A stretch of DNA of 64,000 nucleotides. Origin: Anaerolineaceae bacterium. GTDB lineage: Bacteria > Chloroflexota > Anaerolineae > Aggregatilineales > Phototrophicaceae. This document shows positions 34,620 through 42,963 of this stretch, piece by piece. The DNA lies in the NCBI GenBank assembly GCA_020634115.1, contig JACKCH010000010.1:930001-994000 (forward strand). The letters run 5' to 3'. How positions within the stretch are numbered: position 1 is the first letter of the stretch; every line of letters starts with the position of its first letter. Below the pieces are notes generated by a model. It saw only the letters and a list, made by a program, of their open reading frames with translations, was not told where the DNA came from and did no database searches. A program made the translations under genes and the position numbers.

Positions 34620-35642
34620 TTATGTCCGGTATTTTGCGCCGCACGACTCGCGAATCACGAGCTGTGTGGGTAGCAGAATTCGTTGAGGGCCTTCTACGAC
34701 TTTATCAATCAGATCAAGGAGTAAAGAGACGGCCTGCATTCCCTTTTCCTGAATTGGGTGGCGCATTGTGGTGAGCGGCGGGTTGGTTTTGATGGCGACA
34801 TCCAGATCGTCAAATCCGACGATGGCGATGTCATCAGGAATACGCAACCCCGCTTCGACAATGGCCTGAATAGCCCCTTGCGCAGTGGTGTCACCTGCCG
34901 CAAAGACCGCATCGGGGCGTTGGGGCAGGAGTTTTTTCATGGCATCGTAGCCGTATTCGTAGGAGAAATTCCCCTCACTAATCAGATTGGGGTCAACCGG
35001 AAGGCCAGCTTCTTCAAGCGCCTGTTTATAACCGGCCAATCGGTCAAGTCCATCGGTGATGTTCATGTGTCCGGTTACATGCCCGATTCGGCGGTAGCCC
35101 AGGTCAATCAGATGCTGAACCATTGTTTTTGCCGCGCCACAGTTATCAATCGTGATGTAGCTCACACGGTCTTCTAGCTGGTCATTCGGACGTTCAACGC
35201 TAACAACAATCTGATTCAGGGCAAGTACGTTGGTCAGGATCGGATCATCTACCTGGACAGAGCACAGGATCACACCATCTAGGAGGCGATTTTTGGTAAT
35301 ACGCTGTGCGAATTGTTCGCGTGTCTCGTTATTGTTTGGCAGGATCAGGAGCATGAGATTATCGCGTGCGGCGATCATCTCACTCATACCCTGGAGCAAC
35401 TGGGGATAGTAGGAGTTATCACCAAAAAACACATTGATACTTTGGGGAACCACGACACCAATAACATTGGTGCGGCGAGTCACCATCGCACGTGCCATCG
35501 GATTGGGGATATAACCTTCTCGTTCGATAACCGACCAGACTCGGGATCGTGTCTCGTCATTGACATTGGGGTCGTTATTAATCACCCGTGAAACGGTTGA
35601 ACGAGAAACCCCTGCTTTTTGGGCGATATCTTCCAGTCGCAT
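34620..35642 (-). CDS. LacI-family transcriptional repressor
   Basis: A 340-residue regulator. The N-terminal helix-turn-helix (RLEDIAQKAGVSRSTVSRVI) and hinge helix (NPMARAMVTRR) bind DNA; residues about 60-335 are the periplasmic-binding-protein-like sugar sensor domain. It heads a minus-strand locus of sugar ABC transporter and glycosidase genes, and the palindromes at 35678 and 34441 fit LacI-type operators, so it probably represses both itself and the locus until a breakdown sugar binds. Confidence 0.95.
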   Translation of the reverse strand: MRLEDIAQKAGVSRSTVSRVINNDPNVNDETRSRVWSVIEREGYIPNPMARAMVTRRTNVIGVVVPQSINVFFGDNSYYPQLLQGMSEMIAARDNLMLLILPNNNETREQFAQRITKNRLLDGVILCSVQVDDPILTNVLALNQIVVSVERPNDQLEDRVSYITIDNCGAAKTMVQHLIDLGYRRIGHVTGHMNITDGLDRLAGYKQALEEAGLPVDPNLISEGNFSYEYGYDAMKKLLPQRPDAVFAAGDTTAQGAIQAIVEAGLRIPDDIAIVGFDDLDVAIKTNPPLTTMRHPIQEKGMQAVSLLLDLIDKVVEGPQRILLPTQLVIRESCGAKYRT

Positions 35643-35677
35643 AGAAATTTAACTTAACAATAACCGCTGCAATAGTT

Positions 35678-35693
35678 ATGGGAGCGCTCCCAT
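35678..35693. promoter_or_regulatory. LacI-family operator at the lacI-type gene start
   Basis: ATGGGAGCGCTCCCAT is a perfect 16-base palindrome, 36 bases before the repressor ATG and seven bases beyond its -10 box, so it would cover the transcription start. Autorepression is the likely effect. Confidence 0.8.
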
Positions 35694-35700
35694 TTCCGTT

Positions 35701-35729
35701 AATATATATCGGATTTCAGAATTTGTCAA
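35701..35729 (-). promoter_or_regulatory. Sigma-70-type promoter of the lacI-type gene
   Basis: On the minus strand, TTGACA (35729-35724) and TATATT (35706-35701) are separated by exactly 17 bases. The operator begins seven bases downstream of the -10 box. Confidence 0.7.
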
Positions 35730-35898
35730 ACCTGTTTCGTGCAGCTTACACAATTCGCGGCCTGACTATCAGCTATAACTGCGCAGCAATGTACTGATGG
35801 GAGTTGAGCCTTGAAAGCCACATTCCGAAAGAATTCTCGCAGAAGCAATCGAATGAGTGGGGGAGTGCGGTGGTGTGACCCCATTGAAAATGACAATC

Positions 35899-35916
35899 AC
35901 CGGTTTGAAAACCGGT
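35899..35916. repeat. ACCGGTTT/AAACCGGT inverted repeat
   Basis: Perfect eight-base arms around GA, in the 385-base gap between lacI-type and HemQ-like genes. It could be an operator for the heme locus promoter about 50 bases downstream. The rest of the gap shows only the promoters and operator listed separately. Confidence 0.4.
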
Positions 35917-35963
35917 AGCCAGCGGGCATTGAGGAATCAACATCTGTCGAATCTGTAAAAAAC

Positions 35964-35992
35964 TTGCAAGAATCGCACAGGCACTATATATT
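35964..35992 (+). promoter_or_regulatory. Sigma-70-type promoter of the heme locus
   Basis: TTGCAA (35964-35969) and TATATT (35987-35992) are spaced by 17 bases. The implied transcription start near 35999 rules out the TTG at 35992 as translation start and supports ATG 36028. Confidence 0.55.
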
Positions 35993-36027
35993 TGCTGAGA
36001 TTTACCTATTTTTACATGGAGTCTACA

Positions 36028-37167
36028 ATGCGTCCTCGGATACCAACCCAACCCCCGCAACCGAATTTAAACGCGGCCATGCAGGAACGTGCCAGGCGGC
36101 TGACCAAACGCCAGTATGTCCGTTTTGCGTTTTACAAAGTTGACCCGGCTTGGCGGCGTCTCCCTGCTCAGGAGCAGGCGGAAGCCAAACAGGAACTCAT
36201 GAATGTGATCCAGTCCTTCAACCGCCGAATGCTGCTGCGTCCGTATAGCCTGATGGGGACGCGCGCCGATGCGGAACTTCTGCTCTGGCAGATCGCGGAA
36301 AATCCGCTGCCGTTCCGTGAATTGGCGAGTGCGATTGCTGGTACGCGCATGGGGGCTTACCTCACGATGGCCTATTCGTATTTCTCGCAGACCAAGCGTT
36401 CACTCTATGAGATTCGGACGCCCAACGGCAATCACAACGGCGATGGCGAAAGCGAAGAAGAACGACTGGTGATTGACCCGACTGAAGCGCAGTACTTATT
36501 TGTTTATCCCTTCATCAAGACCCGTGAATGGTATCAACTGTCGCAGCACGCCCGGCAGGGCATGATGGACGAGCATATTGAAGTCGGGCGTAAGTATCCC
36601 TCGGTGCGGCTGAACACCACGTATAGCTTCGGCCTCGACGACTACGAGTTTATCGTCGCCTTCGAGACGGACGAACCCTCTGATTTCCTCGACCTGGTGC
36701 AGGAGTTACGCGAATCGTCGGTGAGTATGTACACCTTACAGGACACACCGCTGTTTACCTGCATCAATATGCGCCTGGACGAAGCGTTGGATGCGCTGGG
36801 TGGGCCGCCTGTCGCCCAGAAAGTGGCTCCTGGGGAAGTGCATGAGGTGTGGATGGAGGTCTGTCCGCTGGATGATTTTGGCCCCGGCGAGACGAAAACC
36901 ATCTTTCTGGAAGGCAAGATGGTGGGGTTGTTCAACATCAATGGGGAACTGTTCGCCCTCAACAACCGTTGCAGTCACGCTCGCGGGCCACTCAGTGAAG
37001 GGCAGGTCAATCACGAAGAATGCAGCGTGACCTGCCCCTGGCATTATGGCGAGTTCGACTTGCGCAGCGGCGCGGCCATAGATGGGGTGGTGAACAAACC
37101 AGTAGACACCTATCAGGTTGAGATTCGTGAAGGCAAAATTTTTGTCGGCACTCGGATTACCTACTAA
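36028..37167 (+). CDS. Chlorite-dismutase-family (HemQ/ChdC-like coproheme decarboxylase) protein fused to a Rieske [2Fe-2S] domain
   Basis: Start 36028 has TGGAG six bases upstream and fits the promoter. Residues about 35-255 are a Cld/HemQ domain: FVYPFIKTREWYQLS with the catalytic-type Tyr160, DEHIEVGRKYP with likely proximal heme ligand His183, SFGLDDYEFIVAFE and QDTPLFTC. Residues about 275-379 are a Rieske-type ferredoxin domain with CSH (Cys315, His317) and CPWH (Cys336, His339), the full ligand set. HemQ converts Fe-coproporphyrin III to heme b using peroxide in the coproporphyrin-dependent pathway. A ferrochelatase gene follows after 18 bases, which supports that role. Rieske fusion is unusual for HemQ (about 250 residues alone) and suggests an electron input or a redox sensing role. 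The assignment to HemQ rather than another Cld-family function is inference from motifs and context. Confidence 0.87.
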   Translation: MRPRIPTQPPQPNLNAAMQERARRLTKRQYVRFAFYKVDPAWRRLPAQEQAEAKQELMNVIQSFNRRMLLRPYSLMGTRADAELLLWQIAENPLPFRELASAIAGTRMGAYLTMAYSYFSQTKRSLYEIRTPNGNHNGDGESEEERLVIDPTEAQYLFVYPFIKTREWYQLSQHARQGMMDEHIEVGRKYPSVRLNTTYSFGLDDYEFIVAFETDEPSDFLDLVQELRESSVSMYTLQDTPLFTCINMRLDEALDALGGPPVAQKVAPGEVHEVWMEVCPLDDFGPGETKTIFLEGKMVGLFNINGELFALNNRCSHARGPLSEGQVNHEECSVTCPWHYGEFDLRSGAAIDGVVNKPVDTYQVEIREGKIFVGTRITY

Positions 37168-37185
37168 CAAAGGAACTACGCACGC

Positions 37186-38235
37186 ATGAGTATCTATGGA
37201 GCGCAAGGCAGCGATGCTCCCCGGTTTGATGAGGAAGCGCGGCAATATGACGCCCTGCTGCTGATGTCATTTGGTGGCCCGGAAGGGATGGAGGAGGTCA
37301 TCCCTTTTCTTGAAAACGTGGCGGGTGGGCGCAACATCCCGCGCCACCGGCTGGAAGCAGTGGCCGAACACTACCTTGCATTCGGGGGTGTAAGCCCGAT
37401 CAATGCCCAGAATCGGGCGTTGATTGCCGCGCTTGAAGCGGAATTCCGTCAACATGCGCTGGATTTGCCGATCTATTTTGGCAACCGCAACTGGCATCCG
37501 TTCATTGCGGACACGCTGCGCCAGATGCGGGACGATGGCGTCAAACGGGCGTTGGCCTTCTTTACGTCGCCCTTCAGTTCGTATTCTAGCTGCCGCCAGT
37601 ACCGCGAGGACATCATACTTGCCAGCGAAGCGGTTGCTGGTGCGCCTGAATTCGATAAGATTCGCGTGTTTTATAACCACCCTGGGTTTATCGAGCCGGT
37701 CATCGCCAGAACCCAGGCCGCGCTCGAACAGTTTCCCCCTGAAAAACGCGCCGGGGTTCAACTGGTGTTCACCGCGCACAGTATCCCCCTGACGATGGCG
37801 CAAAACAGCGACTATGAAGCGCAGCTGGCCGAAACCTGCCGTCTGGTGGCTGAAGGGTTGGGTAGGGTCGAATACCGCCTGGTCTACCAGAGCCGCAGCG
37901 GGTCACCGCATAACCCCTGGCTCGAACCGGACATCTGTGATGACTTGCGTCAGGCAGTGGCCGCCGGTATTGAAGATGTGGTGATTGTGCCGGTGGGCTT
38001 CATCTCCGATCACATGGAAGTTGTCTTTGATCTGGATACCGAAGCCAAGCAGGTTGCTGAAGAAATCGGCATCACGTTGGTGCGGGCTGAGACGGTTGGC
38101 ACGCACCCGGTCTTTGTGAGTATGATCCGCGAACTGGTGGTGGAACGGATGACCAGTCACCCGGAACGCCGCGCCCTGGGGCAGCGTGGCCCCAACCATG
38201 ACATCTGCCCGATGACCTGCTGCCTGAAGGACTGA
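37186..38235 (+). CDS. hemH: Ferrochelatase (probably coproporphyrin ferrochelatase)
   Basis: A 349-residue protein starting 18 bases after the HemQ-Rieske gene. It shows LLMSFGGPEG near the start, FTSPFSSYSSCRQYRED, the catalytic His in FTAHSIP and the acidic metal-path Glu in VGFISDHMEVVFDLD, all ferrochelatase landmarks of the Gram-positive/actinobacterial type. The C-terminus is HDICPMTCCLKD. Together with the Cys in SSCRQ this gives four Cys, which may hold a [2Fe-2S] cluster as in actinobacterial enzymes, though the spacing differs. It inserts Fe2+ into coproporphyrin III, producing the substrate of its HemQ-like neighbour. Confidence 0.94.
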   Translation: MSIYGAQGSDAPRFDEEARQYDALLLMSFGGPEGMEEVIPFLENVAGGRNIPRHRLEAVAEHYLAFGGVSPINAQNRALIAALEAEFRQHALDLPIYFGNRNWHPFIADTLRQMRDDGVKRALAFFTSPFSSYSSCRQYREDIILASEAVAGAPEFDKIRVFYNHPGFIEPVIARTQAALEQFPPEKRAGVQLVFTAHSIPLTMAQNSDYEAQLAETCRLVAEGLGRVEYRLVYQSRSGSPHNPWLEPDICDDLRQAVAAGIEDVVIVPVGFISDHMEVVFDLDTEAKQVAEEIGITLVRAETVGTHPVFVSMIRELVVERMTSHPERRALGQRGPNHDICPMTCCLKD

Positions 38236-38253
38236 GACGGCTTCACCGCCAAT

Positions 38254-38290
38254 TATGACAATCATCGCTAATGTATGACAATCATCACTA
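38254..38290. promoter_or_regulatory. Direct repeat before the radical SAM gene
   Basis: TATGACAATCATCGCTA (38254-38270) and TATGACAATCATCACTA (38274-38290) differ at one base and start 20 bases apart, about two helical turns. They lie 36 bases upstream of a promoter-like sequence, the normal place for activator sites. Confidence 0.5.
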
Positions 38291-38325
38291 TCGTCAGTGA
38301 ATACCTTAAGTTACGATTGCCTCGC

Positions 38326-38354
38326 TTTGAGTTTTGCTGAGATTTATGTAGAAT
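38326..38354 (+). promoter_or_regulatory. Possible promoter of the radical SAM gene
   Basis: TTTGAG (38326-38331) and TAGAAT (38349-38354) are 17 bases apart. The leader would be very short, about nine bases, with GAGGAAA before the ATG at 38370. The -35 match is weak, which would suit activation through the repeats upstream. Confidence 0.4.
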
Positions 38355-38369
38355 TCTAGTGAGGAAACT

Positions 38370-39485
38370 ATGACTTATCCCCCCCCACGACTTGTATTCT
38401 GGGAAACAACGGCTGGTTGTAACTTACGGTGTATTCACTGCCGCCGGGTGACTCTGGCCGACCAGTTGACCCCGCAGGACTTAAGCACGGAAGAATCGTT
38501 TCGCCTGATTGACCAGATTCGGGAAACAGGCCGTCCGGTATTCGTGCTTTCCGGCGGTGAGCCGTTGTTCCGCCCGGACATCTACGACATTGCCCGGTAT
38601 GCCAGTGACGCCGGGCTGCCGGTTGCCCTGGCGACTAACGGCACGCTGATTGACGATGCAGTCGCTGCCAAAATCAAGGCCAGTGGTGTGCAAAGAGTGA
38701 GTATCTCTTTTGACGGTGCCGACGCAGCCACCCACGATATGTTCCGGGGATTACCGGGGTCGTTTGAAGCGGCGATACGCGGCTTTAAGGCGCTGCGGCG
38801 GGTAGGACTGCCGGTTCAGATCAATACCACCGTCGCCAATCATAACAAAGTCCAACTGGAAGCCATGCTTCAGATGGCAAAAGACCTGGATGCCGTCGGG
38901 TTGCACCTGTTTCTGCTCGTGCCAGTGGGCTGTGGCGTGGAAATTGCCGACGATCAGATGATTAGCGCCCAGGAATACGAGCAGGTGTTGAACTGGCTGT
39001 ACGATACCGAACAGATAGAAACCAGCCTGCAACTCAAAGCGACCTGCGCCCCGCACTACTTCCGCATCATGCGCGTGCGGCGGGCGGAGGACAAGCGCCG
39101 AGGCATTCTGAAAGACCTGCCCGCCAGCCATGATCGTCAGGTTAATGGGCATCCGCACGGGCAGATGCACGCCGCGACCAAAGGCTGCCTGGCTGGGACG
39201 GGTGTCTGCTTCGTCTCGCACCGGGGGGAGGTGTTCCCCTGTGGCTACCTGCCGATTGAGGCCGGGAATGTCCGTACCCAGGAATTTGGGAATATCTGGC
39301 AAGACAGTTCGTTATTCGCTGAACTGCGCAACCCGGAACTGCTGGAAGGCAAATGCGGTATCTGCCAGTTCAAGTCGCTGTGCAGCGGCTGCCGCGCCCG
39401 CGCCTATGGCGTCACCGGCAACTACCTGGCTGAAGAGCCGTTCTGCGCCTATCAGCCGGAAACCCGCGAAATCATTCTTAACTAA
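38370..39485 (+). CDS. Radical SAM/SPASM protein, AhbD/NirJ-like (heme-synthase type)
   Basis: A 371-residue protein. The radical SAM cluster motif is CNLRCIHC near residue 17, with GGEPL for SAM binding. The middle has KATCAPHYFRI and GCLAGTGVCFVSHRGEVFPCGYLP, stretches characteristic of AhbD/NirJ-type tetrapyrrole enzymes. The C-terminal SPASM region (CGICQFKSLCSGCRAR) binds a second [4Fe-4S] cluster. AhbD removes two propionate carboxyls from Fe-coproporphyrin III without oxygen. Standing after HemQ-Rieske and ferrochelatase genes, it may be an anaerobic alternative to HemQ. Peptide-modifying SPASM enzymes share some of these motifs, but no precursor peptide gene is visible nearby. Confidence 0.82.
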   Translation: MTYPPPRLVFWETTAGCNLRCIHCRRVTLADQLTPQDLSTEESFRLIDQIRETGRPVFVLSGGEPLFRPDIYDIARYASDAGLPVALATNGTLIDDAVAAKIKASGVQRVSISFDGADAATHDMFRGLPGSFEAAIRGFKALRRVGLPVQINTTVANHNKVQLEAMLQMAKDLDAVGLHLFLLVPVGCGVEIADDQMISAQEYEQVLNWLYDTEQIETSLQLKATCAPHYFRIMRVRRAEDKRRGILKDLPASHDRQVNGHPHGQMHAATKGCLAGTGVCFVSHRGEVFPCGYLPIEAGNVRTQEFGNIWQDSSLFAELRNPELLEGKCGICQFKSLCSGCRARAYGVTGNYLAEEPFCAYQPETREIILN

Positions 39486-39535
39486 TATGAACCAGGGTCG
39501 CATCCGCGACTGTTGAAAGGACGAATTCAAATATC

Positions 39536-41062
39536 ATGCGTAAATTCGCTTTGCTTATTGCCGTGTTAGGTGTATTGCTCACTGGCGCGTTACTTTCCAC
39601 TCTCGCGGCGGACGTATCCGTGACGATGGTGCTGTCCCGCGATCCGATTTCGATGGATCCGCAGGGGCCGATTGACCCCAGCGCCCCGGTCATCCTGGCG
39701 TATGTATACGATACGCTGCTGTTCCAGGATAACGAGGGGGCGATTCTGCCGTACCTGGCGACTTCCTGGGATGTGGAGCAGGATGGCCGTTTGATTACCT
39801 TCCACCTGCGCGACGATGTGCAGTTCAGTAATGGCGATCCACTTAATGCCGATTCCGTGATTTTCACATTCCAGCGGTTGCAGGAAATCGGCCAGCGATC
39901 CTTCATCTACAGCGAGATCATCAATATCGCGGAATTTGAAAAAGTAGATGATTACACTGTGCGCTTCCATCTGCGCGCCCCCTCGGTGACGCTGCTCAGT
40001 GCGCTGACCTATACCTATGCCGGTATCCTCGACCCCAGCGCGGTAGAAGCGGCGGGCGATGAGTATGGGCAGAATCCGGTTGGCAGCGGCCCGTATATGG
40101 TGACCGAGTGGATACCCCAAAACAGCATGACGCTGGTCGCCAACCCCAATTATCATGGGCAGCGCCCAACCGACCAAGATGGGCAAGCCTCCGCTGTGAC
40201 CGAATTGGACATTCGTTTTTCCAGCGATGAGTCGGCGCGGGTGAATGCGTTATTGACCGGCGAAGTGGATGTGGCGTATATCTCATCGGGCGCGCTGATG
40301 CAGTCGTTTGCGGACAATCCCGATTTCACCATCCTCGATAGTCCTACACGCGGCCTGGTCTTTCTAGGATTCAACACTGCGCGTGAACCGTTCAGCGATG
40401 TCACCATGCGGCAGGCGGTGGCGGAAGCTATTGATAAGCAAGTGATTCTGGATATTGCCGCGCCGGGTATGGGCGTGATCGTCAACGAGCTTATCGCGCC
40501 CTCGATTTTCGGGTATGTACCGGAACTGGAGTCGGAAGCGCTGCCCTATGATGTGGATACGGCCCGTGCCGCCGTCGAAGCCGCTGGATACGTTGGCGCT
40601 GAGATCAAGATTCTGACCTCCAATTTCCCCACTTATCAGAACATGGCGACGATTGTTCAGGCAGAATTGCAGGAAATCGGGCTGAATCCGACGATTGAGG
40701 TACTGGATTTTGCGGGTGTGGCCGCCACCGCCAACGCGGGCGAGTATGACATCGTGCTGACTCGCTACGACTGGAATGACCCGGATTTGCTGCGGATTTA
40801 TCTCTCGACAGACAGCATCGGGCGGGCGAACCGCTATTTCTACAGCAATCCCGAACTGGACGCGCTGACCGCCGAGGGGCGGGCGACCTTCGACCCGGCG
40901 GAACGGTTGGCGATTTACACTGAGGCGCAGCGCCTGCTCATGCAGGATGTCCCCTGGGTGCCGCTGCACATGACGATTACGAAAATCGTGGTCAATAACC
41001 GCTTACAGAATGTCGGGGTCGTCAACAGTCATGTCACCTTTGATGACGCGACGACACAGTAA
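39536..41062 (+). CDS. Dipeptide/oligopeptide-type ABC substrate-binding protein (family 5)
   Basis: A 508-residue exported protein with signal peptide (about 1-24, cleavage near LAADVSV). It has the family-5 features LSRDPISMDPQGP, the YDTLLFQD segment, VRFHLRAPSVTLL, NPVGSGPYMVTEW and PNYHG. AAAGGACG lies before the ATG. It binds peptides, nickel or heme-like ligands in related systems. It begins 50 bases after the AhbD-like gene on the same strand and is followed by two cognate permease genes. The ligand is not predictable. Confidence 0.93.
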   Translation: MRKFALLIAVLGVLLTGALLSTLAADVSVTMVLSRDPISMDPQGPIDPSAPVILAYVYDTLLFQDNEGAILPYLATSWDVEQDGRLITFHLRDDVQFSNGDPLNADSVIFTFQRLQEIGQRSFIYSEIINIAEFEKVDDYTVRFHLRAPSVTLLSALTYTYAGILDPSAVEAAGDEYGQNPVGSGPYMVTEWIPQNSMTLVANPNYHGQRPTDQDGQASAVTELDIRFSSDESARVNALLTGEVDVAYISSGALMQSFADNPDFTILDSPTRGLVFLGFNTAREPFSDVTMRQAVAEAIDKQVILDIAAPGMGVIVNELIAPSIFGYVPELESEALPYDVDTARAAVEAAGYVGAEIKILTSNFPTYQNMATIVQAELQEIGLNPTIEVLDFAGVAATANAGEYDIVLTRYDWNDPDLLRIYLSTDSIGRANRYFYSNPELDALTAEGRATFDPAERLAIYTEAQRLLMQDVPWVPLHMTITKIVVNNRLQNVGVVNSHVTFDDATTQ

Positions 41063-41134
41063 ATTGTTGATAGATGATGTGGGGCAGTATCAATATCCGG
41101 TGCTGTCCCATGTTTTGATGGATAAGATCAGTTT

Positions 41135-42058
41135 ATGGAACTCATCTTTCGCCGAGGCCTGATGGCGATCCCCACCTTACTGCTGCTATCGCTGGTGGTA
41201 TTCCTGCTGCTGGAACTCGTGCCGGGGGATGTCACCACGACTGCGCTCGACATCACGGCTTCCACCGAGCAGGCCGACCACCTGCGGGCCGAACTGGGGT
41301 TAGAGCGCCCGGTGATGGTGCGCTATATAGACTACATCGGCAGTTTGCTCCAGGGGAATATGGGAGTCTCGGCCAAGTCCGGCCAGCCGGTGATCCGGGA
41401 AATCGGAATCCGGATGCCCTACACGATTCTATTGGTGGGGGCCGCTATTGTGCTGGGGACTATTATCGGGGTGACGCTCGGCGCGGTGGCAGCCTTCCAG
41501 CAGGGCAAAGCCGCCGATTGGATGGTCACGGTGCTGGTTTCCGTTACGACGGCACTGCCGATTTTCTGGCTGGCGCTGCTGTTGGTGCAGTTCTTCGCGC
41601 TGCGGCTGCGTATCTTGCCGGTTTTTGGTGCGGATAGCTGGCAGCATCTGATTCTCCCGGCGGCCTGTACCGCACTGACCCTCGTGCCGGGGATTGCCCG
41701 GTTGACGCGCGCCAGCCTGCTTGAGAATATCCACTCGAATCATATCCTGTTTGCGCACACGAAGGGACTGCGCCCGCGCCGGGTGATCTGGCGACATATC
41801 ACCCCATTAGCGGCAATTTCGGTAGTGACCTATATCGGCCTCCAGACAGTCCGGCTCATCAGCAGCGCGGCTGTGATGGAGGTGCTTTTTAACTGGCCGG
41901 GGTTGGGTGGACTGGCAGTCAGAGCGGCCTTTGACCGGGACGCCACCATGCTCCTGGGGACAACCCTGGTGATCGCGGCCTTAACGTTCGCTATTCTGTT
42001 CCTGCTGGATGCGATTGTGTTGTACCTTGACCCCCGTATCAGCCGAAAGGCGATTTGA
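41135..42058 (+). CDS. ABC transporter permease, DppB/OppB type
   Basis: A 307-residue six-TM permease with MELIFRRGLMAIPTLLLL at the start, the LRAELGLERPVMVRYIDY segment typical of DppB, and an EAA-like loop (GLRPRRVIWRHITPLAA). It forms a heterodimer with the DppC-type protein encoded next. It lies 72 bases after the binding-protein gene. Confidence 0.94.
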   Translation: MELIFRRGLMAIPTLLLLSLVVFLLLELVPGDVTTTALDITASTEQADHLRAELGLERPVMVRYIDYIGSLLQGNMGVSAKSGQPVIREIGIRMPYTILLVGAAIVLGTIIGVTLGAVAAFQQGKAADWMVTVLVSVTTALPIFWLALLLVQFFALRLRILPVFGADSWQHLILPAACTALTLVPGIARLTRASLLENIHSNHILFAHTKGLRPRRVIWRHITPLAAISVVTYIGLQTVRLISSAAVMEVLFNWPGLGGLAVRAAFDRDATMLLGTTLVIAALTFAILFLLDAIVLYLDPRISRKAI

Positions 42059-42060
42059 CG

Positions 42061-42963
42061 ATGAATATTTCCCAGGTCAGATCACGGGTTTCGGCGCAAC
42101 CGGTTGCCATCCGTGAATCACACGCCGACGTTATCGGGAAACCGCGTGTCCCCTCCCGGCTGCCGCTGCGCTTCGTGATCGGACTGGGGATGCTGCTCGT
42201 GGTGGTGACGGCGGCGCTCTTTGCCGATCATCTCGCCCCGTATGACATGGCGGCGCTGAACCCGGCGGCCAGTCTGCAAGCGCCATCAGCGGCGCACCTT
42301 TTCGGTACCGACCTGTTTGGGCGCGACCTGTTCAGCCGGGTGCTGTATGGCAGCCGCTTGAGTCTGGCGGTGGCGCTGCTGGCCGTGACGGTGGCGGCAC
42401 TGCCAGGGATGTTGCTGGGGATGATCGCCGGACTGTATTCAGGCGTAGTGTCTGACAGCCTCGCTTTCCTGATGGATGCCTGGCTGGTGGTGCCGGGGCT
42501 GCTGTTTGTGATCGCGCTGGCGACGACCTTCGGGCGCACAACAATTGTCCTGGGGTTTGCCCTGGGTATCGCCGGAATTCCGCTGTATTTCCGGCAAACC
42601 CGTTCCGAAACGCTGCGCGTCAGGAGCGAACTGTTCATTGAGGCGGCCTGGTCACTGGGCGCGAATCCACTCCATATCCTCATCCACCACATCCTGCCGA
42701 ATGTGCTGCCGACAATGGTCGTAGTGATTACGATTCAGGCGGGTGGTATCCTGTTGGCGGTGAGTGCCTTCAACTTCATTGGACTGGGGGCGCAGCCGCC
42801 GGAACCGGAGTGGGGGACGCTGCTCGCTGATGGTCGAGATTACCTTCAAACGGCGGGATGGCTGACCTTCTTCCCTGGCGTGGCGATTGCCCTGACGGTA
42901 CTCGGCCTGAACCTGTTGGGCGACGGGTTGCGCGACCTGCTGGATCCGCACAACGGCCAGTAA
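42061..42963 (+). CDS. ABC transporter permease, DppC/OppC type
   Basis: ATG 42061 has AAAGG at a normal distance; a TTG at 42055, in frame, would overlap the previous stop by four bases. The product of about 300 residues has the DppC landmarks HLFGTDLFGRDLFSRVLYGSR, six TM segments and an EAA loop (AAWSLGANPLHILIHHILPN). No DppD/DppF ATPase genes follow: the next gene is a peptidase, so the importer must borrow ATPases from elsewhere. Confidence 0.94.
   Translation: MNISQVRSRVSAQPVAIRESHADVIGKPRVPSRLPLRFVIGLGMLLVVVTAALFADHLAPYDMAALNPAASLQAPSAAHLFGTDLFGRDLFSRVLYGSRLSLAVALLAVTVAALPGMLLGMIAGLYSGVVSDSLAFLMDAWLVVPGLLFVIALATTFGRTTIVLGFALGIAGIPLYFRQTRSETLRVRSELFIEAAWSLGANPLHILIHHILPNVLPTMVVVITIQAGGILLAVSAFNFIGLGAQPPEPEWGTLLADGRDYLQTAGWLTFFPGVAIALTVLGLNLLGDGLRDLLDPHNGQ

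Noticed and set aside
38254..38290. CRISPR-like repeat
   Set aside because: Only two 17-base copies with a three-base gap; no spacer series and no cas genes.
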